28,798 nt of DNA from JAAYGT01 sp050252075 (GTDB lineage Bacteria > Pseudomonadota > Gammaproteobacteria > Burkholderiales > Burkholderiaceae_B). This document shows, piece by piece, positions 7,340-12,435 of the stretch (position 1 is its first letter; each line of letters starts with the position of its first letter). Below the pieces are notes generated by a model, which had not been told where the DNA came from, ran no database searches, and saw only the letters and a list, made by a program, of their open reading frames with translations. The stretch is taken from NCBI GenBank assembly GCA_050252075.1, contig JBFWLP010000037.1:1-28798 (forward strand), given 5' to 3'. Both the position numbers and the translations under genes were made by a program.

Positions 7340-8101
7340 ATGCATTGGGGCAAGAAATTCAGGCTGGCAGCGGCAGCGCTTTGTCTGGCGCCTGCCATGT
7401 CGGCATGGGCCGATACGGCGCCCACTCCGGAAAGCGTGCGTCTGGCTTTCGAGGCGCGCTTTCCCGGGATTCAGGTTGATGCCGTTAAGCCCACCCCGTT
7501 CGAGGGTCTGTACGAGGTCCAGCTGGGCAAGGATTTACTGTATGCCGATGCCCAGGTGAATTATGTGATCCAGGGGGCGCTGATCGACGCCAAATCGCGC
7601 ACTGACCTGACCGCGCAGCGTCTTGACGAAATCAATCGCATTCCGCTGGCCTCGTTGCCCCTGGAGCATGCCATCAAGCAGGTGAAAGGCGGCGGCGAGC
7701 GTGTCATGGTGGTCTTCGAAGATCCCAATTGCGGCTATTGCAAGCAGTTGCACCGCACGTTGCAGTCGGTGGACAACGTTACCGTTTACACGCTGCTTTA
7801 CCCCATTCTTTCGCAAGACTCGATCGACAAGTCGCGAAATATCTGGTGCGCCGAAAACAAGGCGCAGGCCTGGAAAGACTGGATGGTTGGCGGAAAAGTG
7901 CCTGCCGACGCCCGCTGCGACGCGCCCATTCAGCCTGTGCTCGAGCTGGGCCGCGAGCTGATGGTGCAGGGTACGCCGGCCATTATCTTTGCCGACGGCA
8001 GCCGGGTGAACGGTGCCATGCCGCTGGAATCACTGGAACAAAAACTGGCGGCTGCGCAGGCAAATGCAGTGAGCGCGGCTTCGGCGGCAAAAGGCAATTA
8101 G
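7340..8101 (+). CDS. dsbC: Thiol:disulfide interchange protein DsbC
   Basis: DsbC is a periplasmic disulfide isomerase that repairs wrongly paired cysteines and is kept reduced by DsbD. The 253-residue protein has a signal peptide ending near AWA (residue 24). A DsbC/G dimerisation domain with PFEGLYEVQLGKDLLYAD follows. The thioredoxin fold has FEDPNCGYCKQLH (C131 and C134), a second Cys pair at C170 and C193, and the cis-Pro loop GTPAIIF (P213). ATG 7340 has a good CAGGAG site 9 bases ahead; the upstream in-frame start at 7301 would spoil the signal peptide. The TAG stop overlaps the stop codon of the convergent yeeE-type gene. Confidence 0.95.
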   Translation: MHWGKKFRLAAAALCLAPAMSAWADTAPTPESVRLAFEARFPGIQVDAVKPTPFEGLYEVQLGKDLLYADAQVNYVIQGALIDAKSRTDLTAQRLDEINRIPLASLPLEHAIKQVKGGGERVMVVFEDPNCGYCKQLHRTLQSVDNVTVYTLLYPILSQDSIDKSRNIWCAENKAQAWKDWMVGGKVPADARCDAPIQPVLELGRELMVQGTPAIIFADGSRVNGAMPLESLEQKLAAAQANAVSAASAAKGN

Positions 8102-8514
8102 CGTCGGTCGGGGTTTGCCAGCTCGAACACCAGCATACCGGCAACCATGGCAATGACGAACACCAGGGCTTGAGTGTACCCGGCGCCCAGCGACACAATC
8201 GCGGGGCCGGGGCAGAAGCCGGCCAGCCCCCAGCCAACGCCGAACAGCAAGCTACCCACAATAAGCCGCTTATCGAGCTGTGTGGCCGTGGGCAGTTTCA
8301 AGGCGTCGCCAAAAAAGGCCTGCGTACGCTGCCTGGCGACCCGGAAAGCGATGAGCGCCACCAGTACGGCGCCGCCCATTACGAAGGCCAGCGAGGGGTC
8401 CCACAGGCCTGAAATATCCAGAAAGCCTATGACCTTGGCCGGGTTGCTCATGCCCGACAGAATCAGGCCGGTGCCGAATACCAGGCCGATAAGAAATTCA
8501 GACAAACGTTTCAT
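8098..8514 (-). CDS. YeeE/YedE-type half-size membrane protein, DUF6691-like
   Basis: A 138-residue membrane protein with about four hydrophobic segments. It shows the family's repeated glycine-rich and cysteine motif as GWGLAGFCPGPAIVSLGAG, and an N-terminal GLVFGTGLILSGMSNPAKVIGFLD. YeeE/YedE proteins import thiosulfate or related sulfur compounds. Split two-protein versions beside BigR and sulfur dioxygenases are common in proteobacteria. An AAGGA site precedes ATG 8514. It is 26 bases downstream of its partner and last in the bigR operon. Its TAA stop (8098-8100) overlaps the dsbC TAG stop (8099-8101). The transported substrate is inferred, not shown. Confidence 0.82.
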   Translation of the reverse strand: MKRLSEFLIGLVFGTGLILSGMSNPAKVIGFLDISGLWDPSLAFVMGGAVLVALIAFRVARQRTQAFFGDALKLPTATQLDKRLIVGSLLFGVGWGLAGFCPGPAIVSLGAGYTQALVFVIAMVAGMLVFELANPDRR

Positions 8515-8540
8515 GACGGGATTCCTTCAAGGTGTGGGGG

Positions 8541-8972
8541 TTAGCCGAGCCAGTGGCGCATGACATAAACGGTCAGGAAACCTGTTGCCATGAAGGCCAG
8601 GGTGGCGGCTGCGGATCGGGGTGACAGACGCGCCAGGCCGCATACCCCGTGACCGCTGGTACAGCCTGAGCCATAGCGTGTGCCAATGCCGACAAGCAAG
8701 CCGGCCACGACCAGCGTGCCGAACCCGGCATCGATCTGAACGTCGGGGGCGTCGGCCACCCACGACCAGAGCAATGGCGCGGCGATGACGCCCAGCAAAA
8801 AGCTCAGGCGCCACAGCGAGTCGCCGGGCTGGGGCCGCAGAAGGCCGCCCAGAATGCCGCTGATACCCAGTATGCGCCCGTGGAACAAAATAAAAAGCGC
8901 GGCGGACAGGCCTATGAGCAGGCCGCCGGCCAGCGAGGCCCAAGGGGTGAAGTTTGCCCAATCGATGGTCAT
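8541..8972 (-). CDS. YeeE/YedE-type half-size membrane protein, N-terminal-type partner
   Basis: A 143-residue membrane protein with hydrophobic segments at about residues 12-35, 50-72, 80-100 and 120-140. It carries the YeeE cysteine motif as GSGCTSGHGVCGLARLSPRS. Together with the following gene it resembles the two halves of a full-length YeeE/YedE sulfur-compound transporter. ATG 8972 is chosen because it gives ATGA overlap with the bigR stop and has AAGGA upstream; the long N-terminal extension possible in this frame is translated bigR sequence. Translational coupling to bigR suggests both membrane proteins are induced with the repressor. Confidence 0.85.
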   Translation of the reverse strand: MTIDWANFTPWASLAGGLLIGLSAALFILFHGRILGISGILGGLLRPQPGDSLWRLSFLLGVIAAPLLWSWVADAPDVQIDAGFGTLVVAGLLVGIGTRYGSGCTSGHGVCGLARLSPRSAAATLAFMATGFLTVYVMRHWLG

Positions 8973-9319
8973 GATGCGATTCCTTGACGGCGGGAGGAAA
9001 CCGGTTCCGGCGGCGGACAGAATTGCTCGTAAAGCGTTTCCATGACCGCAAGAACCTTTCGGTTTGAAACACGGTAGTAAATGTTTTTGCCTTCGCGGCG
9101 CGTAAGCACCAGACCTTCCTGGCGCAAGATACCCAGTTGCTGCGACAGCGTGGGCTGAACAATGCCCAGCAGGGTTTCCAGATCGCCGACGCACTTCTCG
9201 CCCTGCATGATCTGGCATAGCAGCAGCAGGCGGTCGGGGTTGGACAGTACTTTCATGATGCGGCAGGCGTCTTTCGCGGCAGAGCGCATCACGTTGATAT
9301 CAATCAAGGTTTCTTGCAT
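8969..9319 (-). CDS. bigR: BigR/SqrR-type ArsR-family persulfide-responsive repressor
   Basis: A 116-residue winged-helix ArsR/SmtB protein. IMKVLSNPDRLLLL begins the domain, the recognition helix region reads VQPTLSQQLGILRQEGLV, and the wing reads REGKNIYYRV. C35 (LLLLC) and C101 (EQFC) are 66 residues apart. This matches the spacing I recall for the two SqrR/BigR cysteines that form a polysulfide bridge and release DNA. C19 and C43 are additional. ATG 9319 is favoured by family length; an in-frame TTG at 9367 would lie within the operator. No clear Shine-Dalgarno sequence is seen. It is divergent from the persulfide dioxygenase across a large palindrome, so it probably represses both directions, including itself. 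Confidence 0.88.
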   Translation of the reverse strand: MQETLIDINVMRSAAKDACRIMKVLSNPDRLLLLCQIMQGEKCVGDLETLLGIVQPTLSQQLGILRQEGLVLTRREGKNIYYRVSNRKVLAVMETLYEQFCPPPEPVSSRRQGIAS

Positions 9320-9372
9320 GGTTTCATTGCACGATGGAGGTGGCAGGTGAATAATTGGATTTATCAAAAAAC

Positions 9373-9401
9373 ATTATATTGAAAAATATATTTAAGATCA
9401 A
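9373..9401 (-). promoter_or_regulatory. Promoter for the bigR-yeeE operon
   Basis: On the minus strand TTGATC (9401-9396), a 17-base spacer and TATAAT (9378-9373). It is the mirror image of the rightward promoter and overlaps it almost completely. Confidence 0.7.
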
Positions 9402-9407
9402 TATAAT
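9379..9407 (+). promoter_or_regulatory. Promoter for the persulfide dioxygenase-sqr operon
   Basis: TTGAAA (9379-9384), a 17-base spacer and a perfect TATAAT (9402-9407). Both boxes lie within the palindromic operator, so repressor binding would block RNA polymerase. Confidence 0.75.
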
Positions 9408-9451
9408 GTTTTCACATTAATTTATTCGTGCTTTACTGCAGGAGCTCGCGC

Positions 9452-10336
9452 ATGTCGTTCACCCCCAGCCCGTCGCCCTTTGTGCAACCGTTCTACGAGC
9501 CGGATACCGGCACGGTTTCGTATATTGTCGGCGAGTCTGTTCAGCCCGGCACGGCATGCGCCATTATTGATCCCGTGCTCGACTACGATTTCAAGGCGGG
9601 GCGCACCAGTACTGCATCGGCCGATCTTCTGGTGCAGTTCGTGCAGCAGCATCAGCTGCATGTGGAATGGATACTTGAAACCCACGCGCACGCCGATCAT
9701 TTGTCAGCGGCGCCTTACCTGAAGACGCGGCTGGGTGGAAAAATCGGTATCGGTGCCAACATCACGCATGTGCAAAAAGTTTTTAACGGCATTTTCAATC
9801 TTGAACCTGAATTTTGCCTAGACGGCAGCCAGTTCGACCAACTGATCCCCGATGGCGGCGAGCTGCCGATCGGCCGCCTGACGCTCAAGGCCATGTATGT
9901 TCCCGGCCATACGCCGGCATGCATGGCCTACCAGGTCGGTGATGCGGTATTCGTGGGCGACACCTTGTTCATGCCCGATGTGGGTACGGCGCGTTGCGAT
10001 TTCCCGGGCGGCGATGCCGCCACGCTGTATCGTTCCGTGCGCAAACTGCTCAGCCTGCCCGGGCAAACGCGCCTGTACATGTGCCACGACTATCCGCCGT
10101 CGGGGCGCGAGCCCGCCTGGGTGTGTACCGTTGCCGATCAGCGTGCCCGCAATATCCACATTCACGACGGCATCACTGAAGAGCAGTTTGTGGCCATGCG
10201 CACCCAGCGTGACGCCACACTCGACATGCCCCGGCTCATCCTTCCATCGGTGCAGGTGAACATTCGCGCCGGCCGGTTCCCGCCGGCCGAGTCCAATGGC
10301 ACGTCGTATCTGAAGATTCCCCTGAATGCCCTATAG
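9452..10336 (+). CDS. blh: ETHE1/Blh-like persulfide dioxygenase (metallo-beta-lactamase fold)
   Basis: A 294-residue MBL-fold hydrolase-like enzyme. The metal motif is THAHADH (H78, H80, D82 and H83), with later metal-site residues in GHTPACMAY, FVGDTLFMPD and MCHDY. The segment GTARCDFPGGDAATLYRSVRKL is typical of the persulfide dioxygenase branch, which oxidises glutathione persulfide to sulfite using a mononuclear iron. It differs from glyoxalase II, which binds two metals. AGGAG lies 7 bases before ATG 9452. Position next to BigR and upstream of a sulfide:quinone oxidoreductase supports this function. No rhodanese domain is fused and none is seen nearby. Confidence 0.85.
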   Translation: MSFTPSPSPFVQPFYEPDTGTVSYIVGESVQPGTACAIIDPVLDYDFKAGRTSTASADLLVQFVQQHQLHVEWILETHAHADHLSAAPYLKTRLGGKIGIGANITHVQKVFNGIFNLEPEFCLDGSQFDQLIPDGGELPIGRLTLKAMYVPGHTPACMAYQVGDAVFVGDTLFMPDVGTARCDFPGGDAATLYRSVRKLLSLPGQTRLYMCHDYPPSGREPAWVCTVADQRARNIHIHDGITEEQFVAMRTQRDATLDMPRLILPSVQVNIRAGRFPPAESNGTSYLKIPLNAL

Positions 10337-10394
10337 CGAAATGGCGTGAAACGTTTTTTACTGTGGCGTGAGCCCTCATCTTTGGAGTTTTGCA

Positions 10395-10583
10395 ATGAAA
10401 AATGTCGGTGGAATTGATCGCGTTATTCGCGTGGTGGTGGGTTTGGCGCTGGTGATCGCAGCCGCCATGGGTGAAATCGGCGTGTGGGGCTGGATAGGCG
10501 TCATTCCACTGGCGACCGGGTTGTTTGGTTTTTGTCCGGCGTACAAATTGTTTGGCTTGAACAGTTGCCCGTTGAAACGTTAG
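10395..10583 (+). CDS. DUF2892 (YgaP-transmembrane-like) small membrane protein
   Basis: A 62-residue protein with two hydrophobic segments (about 13-28 and 33-48) joined by a short turn. It starts MKNVGGIDRVIRVVVG and ends in FGFCPAYKLFGLNSC. This is the DUF2892 pattern, found alone or as the C-terminal membrane hairpin of the rhodanese YgaP. GGAG lies upstream of ATG 10395. It is 58 bases after the dioxygenase gene and 52 before sqr, in the same direction. Its role is unknown; the company suggests handling of sulfane sulfur at the membrane, and the two conserved cysteines fit that. Confidence 0.82.
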   Translation: MKNVGGIDRVIRVVVGLALVIAAAMGEIGVWGWIGVIPLATGLFGFCPAYKLFGLNSCPLKR

Positions 10584-10635
10584 GTCAACGCGAAACCAAG
10601 CGACGGTTTTTCTTCGGCAGGCGAGGTGGGGCGAT

Positions 10636-11937
10636 ATGGACAGGCGGCATTTTTTGCAATGGGCGGGGGCAAGTGGCCTGGCGGCGGCGGGCGTATCGTC
10701 CGGTGCAGCGGCGGCCGCCGGAACATCGACGGCGCCGGCGCGTATCGTCATTGCCGGAGCGGGGGCAGCGGGCCTGAGCCTGGCGTCGCGGCTGTCAAGA
10801 GCCTTGCCCAAGGCGTCCATTACGATCATCGACGCCAAAACACAGCACCATTTCCAGCCCGGCCTGACGCTTGTCGGCGCCGGGCTATGGACGCCCGAAT
10901 ACATTACCACCCGAAACGCCGATTACCTGCCCGGCAGCGTGCAGTGGGTGACCCAAGCAGTCGCTGAGTTCGATCCGGATGCCAACCGGGTTACGACGGT
11001 CGGCGGCACCAAAGTGTCGTACGACATTCTGTTTGTCGCCACGGGTTTGTCGCTCGACTACCAGGCTATTCAGGGCATGAGCACTGATCTCATCGGAAAA
11101 AACGGTGTGGCCAGTGTGTATGCCGGGCCGCAGGCAGCGCTCGATTCGGCACGCGTTATCGACGAGTTCATCCAGAACGGCGGCACGGGGCTGTTGGGCA
11201 GGCCCTCCACGGAGATGAAGTGTGCGGGCGCCCCCTTGAAAATGACATTCATTACCGACGACAAGGCCCGTTTGAAGGGGCGGCGTCAGGCGCTGAGGCT
11301 GGTGTACAACGCGCACAACGACACCGTGTTCTCGGTGGCTCCGGTGAATGAAAAGGTAAAGCAGCTGTTTGCCGAACGCGACATCGCGGTGAACTATGGC
11401 CATGAGCTCACCGCGCTTGATGCAGGTGCCCGGCGAGCCACGTTCAAAACCCCGAACGGCCCGCAAACGCTCGACTACGATTTCATTCATGTTATTCCCC
11501 CCATGCGTGCGCCCGATGCGGTGCGCAACAGCCCCTTGCCCTGGCAGTCGGGGCCGTTCGCCGCCGACGGCTGGGTCGAGGCCGACCTGCAAACCTTGCG
11601 GCACCCGCGATTCCAGAATGTATTTTCGGTAGGCGATGTCGCCGGTGTTCCTCGCGGTAAAACAGCGGCGAGTGTGAAGTGGCAGGTGCCGGTCGTTGTG
11701 CAGAACCTGGTTGACGAGCTGAATGGTCGCGCACCCTCCGCCGAATTCAATGGCTATACCTCCTGCCCGTTGATCACCCGCTATGGGCGTGCCATGCTCA
11801 TAGAGTTCGACTATCATGGAAACCTGGTTCCGTCTTTCCCGTTCATTGATCCGCTGCAAGAACTATGGGTGTCCTGGCTGATCGACGAAAAGGCACTGAT
11901 CGGTACCTACCGTGCAATGCTGAAAGGTTATGCCTAA
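10636..11937 (+). CDS. sqr: Sulfide:quinone oxidoreductase-like flavoprotein with Tat signal
   Basis: A 433-residue FAD protein of the SQR/flavocytochrome c sulfide dehydrogenase group. It begins MDRRHFLQWAGASGLAAAG, a Tat-type signal. The FAD motif follows as GAGAAG (41-46). The only two cysteines visible are C196 in KCAGAPLK and C377 in GYTSCPL. These motifs resemble type II SQRs (the mitochondrial SQOR type), in which this cysteine pair carries the sulfur bridge. A C-terminal amphipathic region (WVSWLIDEKALIGTYRAML) fits monotopic membrane attachment. It probably oxidises sulfide to sulfane sulfur and passes electrons to quinone. AGGTGG precedes ATG 10636. A Tat signal would place it on the periplasmic face, away from the cytoplasmic dioxygenase. 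Confidence 0.85.
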   Translation: MDRRHFLQWAGASGLAAAGVSSGAAAAAGTSTAPARIVIAGAGAAGLSLASRLSRALPKASITIIDAKTQHHFQPGLTLVGAGLWTPEYITTRNADYLPGSVQWVTQAVAEFDPDANRVTTVGGTKVSYDILFVATGLSLDYQAIQGMSTDLIGKNGVASVYAGPQAALDSARVIDEFIQNGGTGLLGRPSTEMKCAGAPLKMTFITDDKARLKGRRQALRLVYNAHNDTVFSVAPVNEKVKQLFAERDIAVNYGHELTALDAGARRATFKTPNGPQTLDYDFIHVIPPMRAPDAVRNSPLPWQSGPFAADGWVEADLQTLRHPRFQNVFSVGDVAGVPRGKTAASVKWQVPVVVQNLVDELNGRAPSAEFNGYTSCPLITRYGRAMLIEFDYHGNLVPSFPFIDPLQELWVSWLIDEKALIGTYRAMLKGYA

Positions 11938-11949
11938 GGGGGGGGCGGC

Positions 11950-12312
11950 ATGAGTGACTTCAATCCGGTGTCGGTGTTTTATATTGCCTGGGAAACGCTT
12001 GCCGCGTGGTTCTGGCCGCTGCTGGTGGCCGGCGTGGCACTGTTCATTGGGGTGATGTTGGGTTTGCGCCGGCTGCGCAAGGCCAGGCGTTCCGCCACTC
12101 GCCCGGTGGTCGTTGCGTTGCTGTGGGGCTTGGCGGCAACCGCTTTGGGCACGCTGGCGTTGCCGTATCTTACCCATGCACCGGTGGGCGTGCTGGCTTC
12201 ACTGGTCGACTTTCTTGTCGCCTTTTTACTGGCCCTGGTACTGGGGGCCGCCGTATTCGCTGTGGCATTTACTGTGGCGGCCCATCGTTACACCGCCGGG
12301 CACTCCCGTTAG
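11950..12312 (+). CDS. Small membrane protein of unknown function, possibly DUF5368
   Basis: A 120-residue protein with three or four hydrophobic segments: about 18-37, 51-70 and a long one at 80-112. A basic loop, RRLRKARRSATRP, lies after the first. I recall a similar architecture and start (MSDFNP) for DUF5368 proteins, but this is not certain. It starts 12 bases after the sqr stop, behind a G-rich ribosome-binding site, and is the last gene of the dioxygenase-DUF2892-sqr run. The context suggests an accessory role in sulfide oxidation, for example anchoring or quinone access, but no motif proves it. Confidence 0.7.
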   Translation: MSDFNPVSVFYIAWETLAAWFWPLLVAGVALFIGVMLGLRRLRKARRSATRPVVVALLWGLAATALGTLALPYLTHAPVGVLASLVDFLVAFLLALVLGAAVFAVAFTVAAHRYTAGHSR

Positions 12313-12326
12313 TGTTGCATGCAACA
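12313..12326. repeat. Perfect 14-bp palindrome TGTTGCATGCAACA
   Basis: It lies immediately after the stop of the small membrane protein gene and 28 bases upstream of the kinase -35 box. No T tract follows, so an operator is at least as likely as a terminator. Confidence 0.5.
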
Positions 12327-12353
12327 ATCTGCCTATTCAGGATAAATGCCAGC

Positions 12354-12382
12354 TTGACGTCTTTCGTCGGCTAACCGATTAT
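12354..12382 (+). promoter_or_regulatory. Sigma-70-type promoter for the hybrid histidine kinase
   Basis: TTGACG (12354-12359), a 17-base spacer and GATTAT (12377-12382), with the kinase ATG at 12436. Confidence 0.5.
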
Positions 12383-12435
12383 TACCCGTTGTGACAATCG
12401 CGTACGCATTGTCAATCAGTAAGAACGGGGTAGCT

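Larger units (their letters stand above)
9368..9412. promoter_or_regulatory. 45-bp palindromic operator between bigR and the persulfide dioxygenase gene
   Basis: AAAACATTATATTGA (9368-9382) and TCAATATAATGTTTT (9398-9412) are perfect 15-bp inverted repeats around a 15-base AT-only-rich spacer that itself contains AAATATATTT. The site is strikingly AT-rich for this genome. It lies exactly between the two divergent transcription units of a BigR-type repressor, so it is the obvious operator. Confidence 0.8.

Noticed and set aside
9452..10336. Glyoxalase II as an alternative name for the MBL-fold enzyme
   Set aside because: The segment around GTARCDFPGGDA and the BigR/sqr neighbourhood fit the persulfide dioxygenase branch better.
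10885..11859. A 324-codon open frame on the minus strand inside sqr
   Set aside because: It is antisense to the SQR motifs, with composition rich in Arg, His and Gln and no recognisable domain.
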